In this document: positions 34,330-46,340 of the stretch, piece by piece
How the letters are laid out: each line of letters opens with the position of its first letter
Position numbering within the stretch: the stretch's first letter is position 1
Assembly: GCA_021234155.1 (NCBI GenBank)
Contig: JAJEKV010000017.1
Location: forward strand, 4,252,792-4,316,791
Source: Isoetes taiwanensis
Lineage: Eukaryota > Streptophyta > Lycopodiopsida > Isoetales > Isoetaceae
Length of the DNA: 64,000 bases
Direction of reading: 5' to 3'
Notes under the pieces: model-generated
Database searches by the model: none
What the model was told of the DNA's origin: nothing
What the model saw: the letters and a program-made list of their open reading frames with translations, nothing else
Translations under genes and position numbers: made by a program

Positions 34330-34689
34330 AATGCGGGCACGAAAGCCCTAAAAGGATGGATCAGTCAATCACATTTTTTATTACGGGTTCTAACTCCCAG
34401 CAGATCAAGATCCATGGCATTGCTTTTCAGCACAAGCACAAGGAAGAAGACTATTTTCTGGCCAGCTTAAGAAAAGATGGGAATAAATATAGACCAGAAA
34501 AAAAAAGTACATGTTTATCTCTATCTGAAGTTCGATTTCCTCCAGGTCCATCTCCATTTCCATCACGGACATGACCGCGCCCATGACCACCTCCGTCGCT
34601 CGCCATATCTACTCTGCTCGTCAAAACCCATCGCCATAGTTAACTGGCGTTAAAGTGATGTCGTCGGGGTCACTTTATTTTTTTTATAT
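34330..34689. other. Intron-like sequence in the permease pseudogene
   Basis: No coding match. A 72-codon frame at 34356-34574 lacks motifs. The sequence joins abruptly to the fold-back core copy at 34690. Confidence 0.35.
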
Positions 34690-35000
34690 TTGGATAGGCA
34701 TATTCATCCCTTATTCCTCAATCTACACCGTACGTAAAGTTCCTCGTTTGTGGGGTATGCAAGTACAAAATTTGCTATACTGTATAACAAGATTCGCAAA
34801 ATACTATAAGATTTCAAGCGGAATACTATATGGTGTTGATTTCATACGTGCAAAATACAATTATGAGGGCTCTCGCTGCCCTACGTCACCCCCCGTGTGA
34901 ATATGCACCCAAACCAAAGGGGGTTTAAGGGGGATTTTAATTTAAATGTGCTGGATTCAATGGTTGTGTTTATTAATGTGAATGGTAGTTATGTGTTGGT
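34690..35000. mobile_element. Fold-back element, copy 2 lacking its left arm
   Basis: Core 34690-34884 matches 17244-17439 closely (TTGGATAGGCATATTCA through CTCTCGCTGCCCTAC). The right arm 34885-35000 is the same 116 bp as 17440-17555. The left arm is absent; a T-rich run (34676-34688) stands in its place. The hairpin GGGCCC-TTC-GGGCCC follows at 35022-35036. Confidence 0.75.
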
Positions 35001-36529
35001 TTTTATACTAAAAAAATTTTTGGGCCCTTCGGGCCCTAAAAAAAACAAGCAGACGTAAGAACATGTAAGACATGCAAAACATGTAGCAATATGTGTTATG
35101 TAAAATGTAGCATTAAGAATAAAAAGGAAATATAGTAATATGAAACTTGAGTAACTATAACACGTTCGTTGATTTGCGCCTCTTGAGCTTCGGCGACATC
35201 TTCTTGTGCAGGATGGTTTATCTCGTACGTGATGCCTTCTGCTTACATAACTCCCATTCGTGATGTTGAGCCTGAGCCTCGTCTGTTTCGTGTCATTCGT
35301 CTCATTGTAATAGCTGCAACTAATATCTACCATTAAAAAAACAACACAACGTTAGAAGAATAGTAAGAGTAACACAAGCTTGTAATTCTAATTGCATATT
35401 AACTTAAGCAATGGTAAAGCATAATGGTGGATTTTGAGAGGAAGGGTTACATTTTTTTTTCCAGGAATAAAGGATGGTTATGAAGGGCGTCATTTCAAAG
35501 TTTTTAGAAAAAAGAAAAGCAAATTTGTTAGGGCAGGGTTAGGGTTTTCGACATGGCTTCTGATGGCCGGATTATCTTGAGCTGTTGCGTTTGCAGGAGG
35601 TAAGCATGGTCGAATCTGGTGGATCGAGCTGCCAGCCAACTATCATGAAGCTTTATCTTGTTAGGGTCCCGGTTGTGGCATGCTGATTCTGGCAGGAGTC
35701 TGGGTTTGAAGAGTAATACAACAGTGGATGTAATGCTAGATTTCGGAGTCCAAAAGTCCCGGATTTTGTTGTCCCGGATTTTTGCTGTCCCGGATTTTGC
35801 TGTCCCGGAACATGCAGATTCTAATGCTAGGTGTAATGCTAGATTTCGGATTGGCCCTGCCATGCAGGTTTTTGCTGTCCAGAAGTCCTGGATTAAAGAG
35901 TGCAACAGTGGAGAAGTTTTGGATTCAAGAAAAGGATTGGGCAAATGCCAAGGGGAAGTTGAGGATGTTATAATGAATATGTAGCACTATAGATATAGTC
36001 AAAACTGCCAGATCTCTCTCCATCTGCACTTCACCATGCTAGAAATTTCCCTTCACGTTTCGAATTCTGAAAACCAACACCAAATAACACAAACACTTTG
36101 TCTAGAATGTTTTAAGAAGATGAATATGTAGCATTATAACAGCCAAAACACAATAACACCGTATCATGCATTGTTCCAATTTCTGCCATGAAAGATTCTC
36201 TATGTTATTGAATGAAGAACGGATTTACTGAATGAAGAACGGATTCTCTTGTGAACGGATTCTCTTGTGAATGCTGGTTAGCCATGCTGATGCTATATTC
36301 CATGCTCATGGTATATTCCAAATAAGATTTAAACAGAAAACATTGTTAGCAAACAAAAGAGCACAAACTTCCATACCACAACTGTTGGATGAGGATAGAG
36401 GGAGACGAATCAACAGGATGGGTAATATCACCACAAGAGCTTCTGAGAGAACAGAGCTTTGCTGGATTCATGTATATGAATGAGGAGCTCAAAATAAGAA
36501 CCGTTAGATTGTTAAAGCTAATCTACATC
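35001..36529. other. Non-coding, with short GTCCCGGATTTTG repeats
   Basis: At 35755-35815 GTCCCGGATTTTGCT-type units of 17-20 bp occur four times. TGTAATGCTAGATTTCGGA occurs at 35729 and again at 35831. Open frames on both strands arise from these repeats. At 36210-36265 short repeats of GAACGGATTCTCTTGTGAA occur. No gene recognised. Confidence 0.4.
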
Positions 36530-36890
36530 AACGCTCCAAAAAAGCCGCACTCTAGAAATACTATTTAGTATGGCCCAATGAATACAGCACTGAAATCATA
36601 GGAAAACCATGCCAAAAAGCGTACAAAATCACAAAAGAAACCCCCTGTTATAATGCTACATATTTTAGTGATATAGTTAAAATTTTGTTAACAGCATATT
36701 AACTACGATGTTGGGTGTGAAGAAAGATTTGGTTAAGGTTTTTTGGTTAAAAAAAAAGTTAACCACCACTAACTTAATTTTATTAACTTAACTTGTCGTG
36801 TGAAAAGAATTGTAGTTAAAAATACTAACTAAACCTAACTTAACGGCCAGTCTGAATGGACCCTAAGTCAAAAGAATTGAAGAAATAATA
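36530..36890. repeat. Dispersed repeat copy 2 and TTAAC-rich stretch
   Basis: 36585-36665 matches 18590-18680. Then 36680-36850 is filled with GTTAAC/TTAACTTAA words and ends in TCTGAATGGACCCTAAG. This resembles the end of a small DNA transposon, but a matching other end was not found. Confidence 0.4.
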
Positions 36891-37889
36891 TTTTTTTCCA
36901 CTTTCCAAATCATACCAGAGCATCAATTTAAATATCTTCTGTTTCTAGGTTTCATTAGGTTTGCAGGCTCTTTCCCATGTGACATGCTCTTAGCTAGGCA
37001 GTGGCATGCTTGTTAAGCTGAAACCTCTATGATCTCTAATGCGCTACAAATTTTAAGTGATTGGCATGTAAGATTTATATACAACTTTGTTGTTTATAAC
37101 ATGTTTTCTTCGTATCTTGGCCTTATCATTTACTAATGCTTCAGGTCTGCAATTGTTCTAGGAACATTCATACCTTTGATTATCTTTCTTACATGGGATG
37201 CAATTATACTTGGAAGCATATCTGGGACAAGTGATAGTCATGGAAGTATTGGGGACCCCTTATTTGATCTTCGGTCCTCTAATGGGCTTATCAGCATAAA
37301 CACGTCATCTTGTGAAATTTATTAATATTCTGAAATATAAAATCCTTTTTACATCATTTATTTAACGTTATGCAGATCCTCGTTGAGACATTTTCGTTCC
37401 TTGCACTATCAACTTCATTCATTGGGGTTGTACTTGGCTTATCAGATTTTCTGTCAGTGGCTTGTATAGTCTTTGGTGCAAGTATATGTTGGAAGTGTTG
37501 AAGCTAGCAGTTGGAGGATGTAGACAGCCAACACCGTATATCCTTACCCTTTTTCCCCCAATTGTGCTGGCATTACTCTCTCCAGATATATTTTATTAGG
37601 CTTTGGGATTTACAGAAGCATATGGAGGTATCATCATTAAATTCTCACTTGCCCTTAGTTTTAAGTATTGTTATGAAGTCTACTGAACAGATGAATCCTA
37701 AATATTGCAGATTTGTATTTATTTGGGATTCTTGCAGCATCCATGGCTTGGGTCCTAAGGTATAGTGACATTTATGTTGCACCAATTACCTCGCCATTGG
37801 TCCCCGGGGCAGTCACTCTCAGTCTCATACTAGGGTTTGCTGGTATTATAATGACAGCACAATTTGTTCATGATGTCCTACATAACTAA

Positions 37890-40800
37890 CCATACACCAA
37901 TAAGGTTTACACGATTTAACCCTGCTGAAAAAAAAAATGATTGCTTTAAGCCATTGCCCACTGGGAGGCAGACTCATAGAAATGATATACTAGTAGAAGA
38001 CCATGAAATCTCAGCATTTTCTGAAGCAAACTAAATGGAAACTACCTCAAACTACCTAAGAAAAGAATCAAGTGTAGAATAAATTTAGAACAAAATTTAC
38101 GTAGAACTAAGGAATTCAAAATAAACTTAGTGAACATGAGGATGCCAAGCTTCTGGCGCAAACACAACCGCCTTTGTTGGCAAATAGCATCACACAAATT
38201 GCTCTTCAAATGTTGTCCTATTTATATTGATAGTAACAGAATCATACTAGTGGAGTACACCAACTAAAATCCTAGTTGAATGCTGAAAAGAAAGAAAGAA
38301 GGAGAACCAGCTTTTTGATGAGTTCATAAGACAAACAATAACAGGACAATAAAAACAATATCGACCGAAGAGCATTTAATGCAACTAGAATTCGAATTCC
38401 CAAGGAATCCTCTTATATTTATTGGGTAGGGAACACTGTTTTACATTGGAGTCCATTGCATGTTCCAAGTGTATTATTAAGAACATATATAAAACATCAT
38501 GCTTTCAACGAGCTAGCAATTATTATTTCTGATAGTATACAAGAATACATTAGGGAAGAAGTTGCTTTAGGGCAATGACAACATTATGGCCCAATTCAGA
38601 ACCATAGCCCAATGTTTTAGAAAGTAACAACCATATTTTTACACGTGAAATTGAAGGGTGTACTCTGGTGCCTCGCTATCACTAGGACCATGCTCTTTTG
38701 GATCAAAGCATTTGCTAATTATCAGATCTCAAAGTTGCAGCCTTGCGTATCTTTCAAAGAGCGTGTGTTTTACTTTTTTCTTGCGAGGTTTGGAGTTAGG
38801 CTATGCGTCAATGTTTTATTCCTCTACAAATCCTGTTCCTCAAATGTTTGAAGCTCTCCGTGACAAAAAACCGATCAGAGGTCTTCAAGGAGTTCTCTCA
38901 TTTCTATGCTCACAAAACATGTATTTCCATTTTCTGCTCTGTTAGACTTGTCCTTATGCTTCTGCAATACTTCTTCCATGCTGAGCACTAAAGATTTCTT
39001 CAGGCCAAGTCGCATAAAGTCATGTTATCAAGTATTCTATTATCTAGAAGTAGCAATTTGAATTGAATGTCAAAACATGACTTTGAACTATAATTTGACC
39101 ATCTAATCGAGGCATGTCTTGACAGTATTTTACAAGGCAGAGCATTAGATATTCTTTCGGAGACCTGGAAAATTCGAAATGGCATTACCTGTTGTTGTGT
39201 AGATTGGGAGAGGCATTCCTTTCAAGACTTGAAGGACATAGCAGGATGCACTGGAGCAAAGGGCCTGCATGTTGTTTGCAAATTACTGGCATAAGATTAT
39301 TCATATTGGACTGCTGGCATGCCTGATCTTCTCTTATGGTGCCTTGTTTGTAACAACAATGATTTAAAAGACCATAAAAACAGTAATGCAGAATGGGGAT
39401 GTCAGCAAATTACTAACAATTATGAAGAGGCTAAGCTGGTCGAAGTGAAGGGACCTGGGGACCTGGGGTCTGTCTAACATGGACATGGACATTAAGCATT
39501 ATCAATGTAAGCAATGCATGGTTGGGTGTAGTTACTCCATAATTACTTGTAAATTATAACATGGAACGATATTTTATGTAGAATGTTAGTTGTAAGCTCC
39601 TCTATTCGACATAATTGCACCCCAACTATGCATTACGCTTGGTAATTGACAGGTAGCAAGGGACAGCCATCCACCCAATGTTAAACTTTTGTTGTGTGTC
39701 ATGCATCATTCCACCGTAAAATGGGCACATCACAAGCCTCTAGCTTTGGTGGAACCTAAACATGCCCTACAAAACCACTCTGTAACAACTCATCGCTGCC
39801 GCCACTCGTCAGCCACCCCGTTGCCCATCAACTACCTAGTACCTAATGGTCTTTAAGATGAAATCATTCTAGTAGTAATGATTATACTTGTTTTATTCTG
39901 TAGGTTCGTCTTCGTGGATATAAAATCAATCCTATGACTAAAGGACCTCGAGGCGAGCTGATAAGATGAAACAAGCTCTTTATCAATCACTATTCCATGG
40001 ACGATAAAAGCAAATTTAATTCAGTTCAATTTATTTACTATTGCTTGATCACATCATTGATAGTCACAAAATAATGGGGAACGTGTGGGGAGAAATAAGA
40101 ATAGAATAGAATAGAACACCTCAAAACAGCTCAAATAAAACTTAAGAACATTGAAGTTGAAATGCTTTTTTGAGTCAAAAGAAATCCTGCAAGGCATCTT
40201 GCCTTTTATAGCACAAAAAGAAATCATAACGGTTAGTCATGCATACCTCATTTTAGAGTGGGAACTAGCAATGGTGCAAAGGAGGCGTACCTGTCCAACA
40301 AAATCAAAGTGAAATACTACATTCAAAATCAATTTCAAAGTGAAATCAAAATGATAAACTAGAAAAACTATACTGCTACTAATTTTGAAAGCTACTAATG
40401 AAAATCAAAAGTATGAACGTGATCATCCAGTAAGAGTGACAAATCTAGTCTTTGAGGAGCCATGAGCTTTGGCTGGGGGATGTGATCAAATGCTAGAAGG
40501 TGTATTGGGTACTAAGTTGTCCTCTGATTGATCGTAGTCATTGCTTCAAGCCTCACAACCACATATCTAAGCTTTACAATAAGCTACTGAAGTACAACAT
40601 ATCCAAGGCCAAAGAAGAGACTAAGCAACTTTATTGTAAGTTGACATTTATGAGCTACACGAGATTATCGAAAATTCCAAATCTTTTGGTTGTTTCTATT
40701 ACTTCCCTTGTTCTGACCACTGAGATTAACGTCTTATTTCAACCATCTTGACTAGTATGACATTGTAGGATTTACTATGGACGGCGTTATGTTGTGGATG

Positions 40801-41400
40801 AAGGTATATTAAACCATCCAGTGCAAACATGCAATAGTCTTAATGTCTGCTTTAATTTAAATTTCCATATTAGTTTTGCATTTCACAGAAGTCTTCAATA
40901 GATGAGCAGCTATTAAAGGACTTAATATTGACATATGAAACCATTGTGTGCCTAAATTTATGAAACCAACCAAGTACAAGCAATAAAACCTACTTGATTA
41001 AATTCCAACTAGGAATGATTTACAACAAACAAGTGAGAAGAAACTTATAACCGTTGTTGCATTTTTTGAGCATGAGCTAGAATCAATCTCGAAGATTAAT
41101 GACATTTATGTTTATGTGCCTTTAAGTCCATAAGTAATGATATATATATCTTTATGTGCCCTTATGTTCATATAGTCAGTTTTAAGGCAAGAACCTATTG
41201 GTCAAGGTCCAGTTCCGAGTGAAGTTATCAGTACTTTCCCCTTCCTCCTATGCCATTAACAAGGCTCGACATTAAACAAAGAAGATTCAACTCTCGAGCC
41301 ACTGGAGGGCAACTCTCCATGCGCAGCACCTTGTTACAATATTATGATGATGTGTTTTGAAATAATTCCACAAACTTTGCCACCCCAATGTCCAGAGGAC
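37890..41400. other. Unassigned DNA with LINE-tail remnants
   Basis: No gene recognised. Motifs like the LINE 3' end occur at 39907-39926 (TCGTCTTCGTGGATATAAAA) and 39993-40010 (TCCATGGACGATAAAAG, then TTTAATTCAGTTCAATTT). An (ATAGA)n run at 40097-40117 is the complement of a (TTCTA)n tail. Frames at 38645-38991 and 40500-40751 have no recognisable motif. Confidence 0.4.
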
Positions 41401-41449
41401 CTCTAAAGCATTAGGCACATTGTCTCGCAAAAAATGCTATCGAAAAGGC

Positions 41450-42370
41450 AATTGCAATGGGTTTCTTTTATGCAGCAATATGATTTCTCTATGGACTATT
41501 ATCCCAATAAAGAAAATGTTGTGGCGGATACTTTAAGTCGATATTATGCAGTCTGTTCCCTCTCTACAGTACAATCCAACCATTTAGAGAAACTGTAGGT
41601 CGTCGTGGCGTGAGGGGCGACCTTGGCAAAGCTTGAACCATACTCTATTTGGTCTGGATTGTGGAGAGATGTCTTGGTTTTTCAACAAATAAAGAAAGCA
41701 AACAAGAAACCCCATGGTATTCCTTTATTCTTACCTATTCCAAAAGCAAAGTGGGAGTAGATCACTATGGATTTTATTGTTAATCTTCCCACAAATTCTC
41801 GCAAGAATATTGTCATTTGGACGATTGTTGATTGTTTATCTAAATACGTACAATTCATTCCTTGTTCAAATAAATTGGCAGCTTATAGTGTGGCTATGCT
41901 CTTTATCAAAGAGGTATTTAGGCTACATGGGAGATTATTATATCCAATCGTGATACGACGTTCACCAATAAATTATGAAAGTCATTGTTTATGCAATTGA
42001 GAATGGAATTAAGGTTCTCCACTGCTTTTCATCCAGAAACTGATGGACAATCTAGGGTGGTGAATAAAGTTATTTGTTTCATCTTTGTCAATGAACACCA
42101 AGATCATTGGGAAGAGTATTTGCTAATCGCTGAATTTATGTACAACAATACCTATCAGTCTACCATAAAGATGACTCCTTTTCAGGCAGTCTATGGTCAG
42201 ATTGTACGGGATCCACTCTTTCCAGTGTGTAACGATGTCCCAGCTACTGATGATTTAGTTATTGAGCATAAGAATCTCAAAGACTTGCTTCAGGTTCGTG
42301 TTCGAGATGCTCATGCTTCTTTTGCAAATAAACCATCTAAATTGCATTAGCCAATGGTTTTTAAAAAAGA
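41450..42370 (+). pseudogene. gypsy 2 RNase H end and integrase
   Basis: The stretch at 41470-41540 has QYDFSMDYYPNKENVVADTL, the usual link from RNase H to integrase. ITMDFIVNLPTNSRKN at 41760 contains the first catalytic Asp, and DCLSKYVQFIPCSNKL follows. The second Asp region (DRDTTFTN) is only visible across a frameshift at 41945. FHPETDGQSRVVNKV at 42028 holds the catalytic Glu region. HWEEYLLIAEFMYNNTYQST and PFQAVYGQ continue the core. A stop (42348) stands in place of a probable Gln in the HQPMVF motif. Confidence 0.8.
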
Positions 42371-42379
42371 AGATTGGTA

Positions 42380-43978
42380 TGGATGAGGATCCATGAGGGA
42401 CAAGAAGCAGACACAGAATTATAGAACCATTCTGATAGGCTCCACATTTACCAAGGTCTTGGGTATATTGCTTGAAAACAAACTGAGCATTTGGGCAGAA
42501 GAGAATGCTAGGCGTTCTCAATATTAGGTAGGCTTTCAGAGAGAGCAGAACACATTGGATCATCCATTAGCTCTTCGTGTGTTAATAGAGAAAGCAAAGA
42601 ATCCGAACACATCATTATATATCGCATTCATTGCCTTCTCGAAGGCATTCGATATTGTATCACGTAAAGAATTAGGGGAGAGGATGGTGCAGTTAGATGT
42701 TCCAGATGATCTCAACGGAGCAATATTCCAATTGTATGCAGAGGTTGGTGACAATGACATGGGACTTTAATGCAATGATCAGAAATAATATAGATGTTCG
42801 CCAAGGCTGCCCTCTGTCACCCACTTTGTTTAAGCTTTTTCATTGATCGAACTCGATGATTGGCTCCGTTCCAGATCATTATTTGGCACACAGTTAGGAA
42901 CCTATCTAGTCCAATTGTTGTTATATGCAGATGATATTGTGATGCTAGCAAATAAACAATCTGTTTTGCAGGAGCATCTGGATAGATTGGGAGAATTTTG
43001 CTTGGTTAGAAAAATGAAAGTGAATGTTGTGAAAACAAAAATCATGGTCTTTGGAACCAAGGACAAACCGGGGTTTGTTTATTAGGGCCATAGAATTGAG
43101 GTCGTGGAAGGTTTCAAATATCTGGGCATCGATTTTACCTCCAACTATAAATGGAAGAAATGCATTAGGAGATGTGTCACAAGAGGTAAATCAGCCCTTT
43201 ATGCAATGCTTGTCAAATGCTCAAGATTATTTTCAGATGATTGGATGCTGAAAAAGACCATGTACAAGGCCTTGGTTAGGATAGTGGTCTTATACGCATC
43301 ATCTATCTGGGGACCCAGTACATCTGTGAAACTGTGGGGACAGATTGAATGAGTTAAAAAATTGTTCCTATGTGGGGAGCTTGGCATCAAGAGCACAATA
43401 CCCTATTCTATCATACTGGCAGAGACCAGGATGTTTCCCTTGGAACTCTATATCAAACGATCAAATTTTGTAATAGAATTAAGATGCAATGAATAGACAA
43501 GTTATCTCATCAAGCCATGATAGTTTCAACTGATCAGGGATGGTTTTAGGAGGTAAAAGCATGGGCTGATCGATGGGGTGTAACAGAGGTAAACTGGCCA
43601 GAAGATAAGCTTGAAGCTAGATCGTTACTAGAGCAACAAGCAATTCACTTTCTGTGGGATAAACAGGGGAGCTGGATGATACACTATAGATTGGCAATTA
43701 ATCCCATGGAGCAGTATATAGATCAGGGATATCTACTAGCAAGCATGTCGAAGAGGCTGAAGCAAACAATTGCTAGGTATCAGGTGAGCTCACATAGATT
43801 GAAATTTGAGACTAGTCGGTGGACAAAAATCCCTGCAGAAAATCGAACATGCAAACTCTATAATATGAATACTGTTGAAGATGAAGATCATGTGTTTGCG
43901 GGCTGTCCAACTTATAGAGATATCAGGGAAAAGTTCCACATCCACATAGATACATATCTTAAGTCGGCACCCTGTTTC
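42380..43978 (+). mobile_element. LINE fragment of a second lineage, inside gypsy 2
   Basis: It contains YRTILIGSTFTKVLGILLEN, FIAFSKAFDIVSRKEL, LLLYADDIVMLANKQ (YADD at 42924-42935) and FKYLGIDFTSNYKWKKCI. The C-terminal Cys/His segment is CKLYNMNTVEDEDHVFAGCP. This is RT block 2 to the end of a LINE. The peptide differs strongly from the LINEs at 8 and 53 kb, so it is another lineage. It has no 3' tail: gypsy integrase resumes directly at 43979 (FHGPFQVIKGANKNAYQLRL). Both junctions lie within the same gypsy reading region. The missing tail suggests recombination or gene conversion rather than a normal insertion. Confidence 0.75.
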
Positions 43979-44348
43979 CATGGACCGTTTCAAGTTATTA
44001 AGGGGGCCAATAAGAATGCATATCAATTGAGATTGCCTCAAGTTTAGAAAATGCATGACAGAGTGAATGTTTCTTCCTAAATGCTTATTAGGTAAGGACT
44101 TACCTCAATTTGGGAGGTTATGTGAGCCCGAATTGATTGATCATTCCGAAGTTCTAGAGCCGGAAGCAATTTTAGCGGATAAATCCACTAGTGGTTCAAG
44201 ACAGTATTTGGTAAAGCTTGCACACAAACCTTCGAAGGATGCTTCATGGGTGCATGGCAATGTTTTAGAAGCTTATTTGGATATTCTTCAGGAATATAAA
44301 GAACGAAAGGCAAAGGAAGCCGAGGGACAAGAAGATATCCAAGGATAG
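43979..44348 (+). pseudogene. gypsy 2 integrase C-terminus, chromodomain-like
   Basis: GPFQVIKGANKNAYQLRLPQ matches the C-terminal DNA-binding (GPY/F-like) module. After a stop, EPEAILADKSTSGSRQYLVK, then KDASWVHGNV resembles the chromodomain end of plant chromovirus-type elements (EAIL..R.....YLVKW.G....DATWE), with Trp-Lys mostly lost. Such domains guide insertion to marked chromatin. Confidence 0.65.
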
Positions 44349-44451
44349 CCAGTCCAGGAGAGGGCCAAAGAAGGATTATGCTCGGATAGCTAAAGGTATT
44401 TAAAAGCCCTTTTTGCAGCAAAGGACTACTACAATGTCAAGAGGGAGAGAA

Positions 44452-45003
44452 TGATATATGCCAAAGATTTGGCCCAAAGGGGGATTTGGTCCAAAAGAGG
44501 ACCAAAGGGGCATGCATGCTATATAGTTACTCAGGGGAGAGCTCAGGGCAGCTGTGTTTTGGCTGAGAACTCATGGTTGGGTAGTGAGATAGCGTGCTAC
44601 GTCAAGAGTCTATTTTCAGGACAGAATTTGGGTTGTATTTGCAAGCAGGGCTCAAGGCTTAGAACAAGAGCCGATTCTTTTAATTGTATGTTTTCCTTCT
44701 TAGTTTCTTTCAGTACCGTGACCCAAAATTTGAGTCAAGCAGAAATATACACTATGAATACCTTCTTCAATAGTCTCAGTTGTCTCCTCGTCCTAGTTGC
44801 TTCAATCCAATTTTCAAGCGCCTTCTTTCTTTTGGCTTCTCCCATTCTCTGCTTTTGGTTTTTAGAATTCGGCCAGCCACTGTCCCTTCTTTATATAAGC
44901 TTGGCCAGCACCGGGCAGCACCCCAGAGGCTAAGTGGTATGCTGAAACAAATCCGATGGCCAGTAAGAACAAATCGATAGCTCTTGTTGCCTGTAATGCA
45001 TTT
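44452..45003 (+). repeat. gypsy 2 3' LTR
   Basis: Begins TGATATATGCC right after the polypurine tract. It shares GCATGCTATATAGTTACTCAG with the 5' LTR at 29862. The TATATAAG box at 44893 may be its promoter. The 5' copy has an internal deletion after about 29960, so the end near 45003 is an estimate. Confidence 0.6.
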
Positions 45004-45169
45004 ACTATTCATGGCATTAGAGTGAGGTGCCTACCCATGGACATCGTTACACCGTTACACCATTGTTGGGGTGGTGTAAAGTGGGGCAGGTGAGTAGCAC
45101 GTTTCTAACATTTGGGGTTACGCATCGATCCTACGGTTTACAACATTTTGACTGAGCTGGCAATGGTTC

Positions 45170-46340
45170 AAAACTTTTTATTTTTTGGCTGAGGTGCCTA
45201 TCCATAAGCATCTAGAACATGTCATAATATTCTATTTTGATTGTTTGTAAAATTTCAAAGACTTCTAATTTTTGGACTGAGCTGCTTGCTCATGAGCATC
45301 TGGACTTTGCCTTTTTGCATTCTTTCAAAAAAAACTTTCTATTTTTTTACTGAGGTGCTTATCCACAAGCACCTAGAACATTCTAGAACTATCTAGAATA
45401 TTTTATTTTGAGTTATTGCAATTTTTCAGAAAAACTTTCTATTTTTAAACTAGGGTGTCTATCCATGAGCATCTAGAATATTCTAGAACTATCTAGAACA
45501 TTCTATTTTGAGCTTTTGCAAGTTTAATAAAAACTTTCTATTTTTAAATAGTTTACTATTCTTAGCATTAGACAGATGTGCCTACGTGCCTACACATGAG
45601 CATCTAGAACATTCCAAAACATTCTCTTTTGGTTGTTTGTAAAATTTCAGAAACTTTCTATTTTTAGACTGAGCTGCTTGTTCGTGAGCATCTGAGTACC
45701 TGGAACATTCTACTTTGCCTTTTTACATTCTTTCAAAAAAACTTTTTATTTTTTAACTGAGATGCTTATCTATGATCATCTAGAACATTCTAGAACTATT
45801 CTGAGTTCTTGCAATTTTTGAAAAAACAAATTCTATTTTTTAACTGGGGTGCTTATCCATGGGCATCTAGAACATTCTTCCTATCTTGGATTTTTGTAAG
45901 TTTTAATAAGACTTTCTATTTTTAGACTAATTTACTATTCTTGGCAACTTCTATTTTAAAATAGGGTGATTACCCATGCTTATTGACCAGTCAAAGCTCA
46001 TTCTCGAACATTTTAAAACATTTTAGAATTTCTCTAGAACTATCTAGAACATTCTTGTAGTTTAGAAGGTTCTAGGCCATTCTAGAATGTTCTAGCGCCA
46101 TCTAGAATGCTCTTGAACATTCTACAATGTTATAAAATATCTCCGAACTTTCTAGAACATTCCACAATTTATTGGAACATCCTAGAATTTTCTCGAGCAT
46201 TCTCGAATTTCTAGTCAAGAACCAGAATACCCGATAGCCTCCTTATACTGGTAAATAATTTTTCATCTATGCACGTGGGATATTTCTGCATGCCCTAAAT
46301 TCTAGAACAATCTTAAACATTCTAGAAATATTATTTGAGT
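45170..46340. repeat. Degenerate satellite rich in heat-shock-element arrays
   Basis: Units of roughly 100-130 bp repeat with shared words: CTATTTTTAGACTGAGGTGC, TATCCATGAGCATCTAGAAC, ATTCTATTTTGAGCTTTTGC. Each carries ATCTAGAACATTCTAGAAC-like stretches, i.e. alternating GAA and TTC every two bases. Perfect three-module sites lie at 45376-45388, 45476-45488, 45783-45795 and 46080-46092, and a four-module site at 46145-46162. The last 350 bp (46000-46230) is almost only such motifs. No coding sequence. Confidence 0.7.

Larger units (their letters stand above)
33026..37889 (+). pseudogene. Trp/Tyr permease-family transporter pseudogene
   Basis: Nine exon-like blocks with mostly good splice sites lie at 33026-33075, 33155-33244, 33325-33381, 33471-33540, 33623-~33700, 37145-~37294, 37376-37456, 37483-37627 and 37711-37889. 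They encode VSMAQCTLGIKG, AYLFIQYALLVAYVARSAD, WAAAALFIGTFGGLCFFG, IGIVNSVLVVGLIGSFILLG, SAIVLGTFIPLIIFLTWDA, LVETFSFLALSTSFIGVVLG, TPYILTLFPPIVLALLSPDI and YLFGILAASMAWVLRYSD, ending LVPGAVTLSL...VLHN and a stop at 37887. The pattern fits the membrane helices of the plant plastid Trp/Tyr permease family (PF03222). The exon expected between blocks 5 and 6 is missing (SFVYQNVVP region), block 5 runs into a stop, the block 7 to 8 intron is only 26 bp, and a TAG at 37597-37599 replaces a probable Gln. The 3.4-kb gap holds other repeats. Confidence 0.75.
41400..45003 (+). mobile_element. Ty3/gypsy retrotransposon 2, 3' part
   Basis: RNase H end, integrase, chromodomain-like end, polypurine tract (AAGAGGGAGAGAA, 44439-44451) and 3' LTR starting TGATATATGCC at 44452. 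The LTR start and about 190 following bases match 29753-29970, so this belongs with the 5' part, 10 kb away. A LINE fragment replaces the middle (about 42380-43978). Confidence 0.75.

Noticed and set aside
35528-35984. Opposed frames of 138 and 108 codons
   Set aside because: Derived from short GTCCCGGATTTTG repeats; no recognisable motif.
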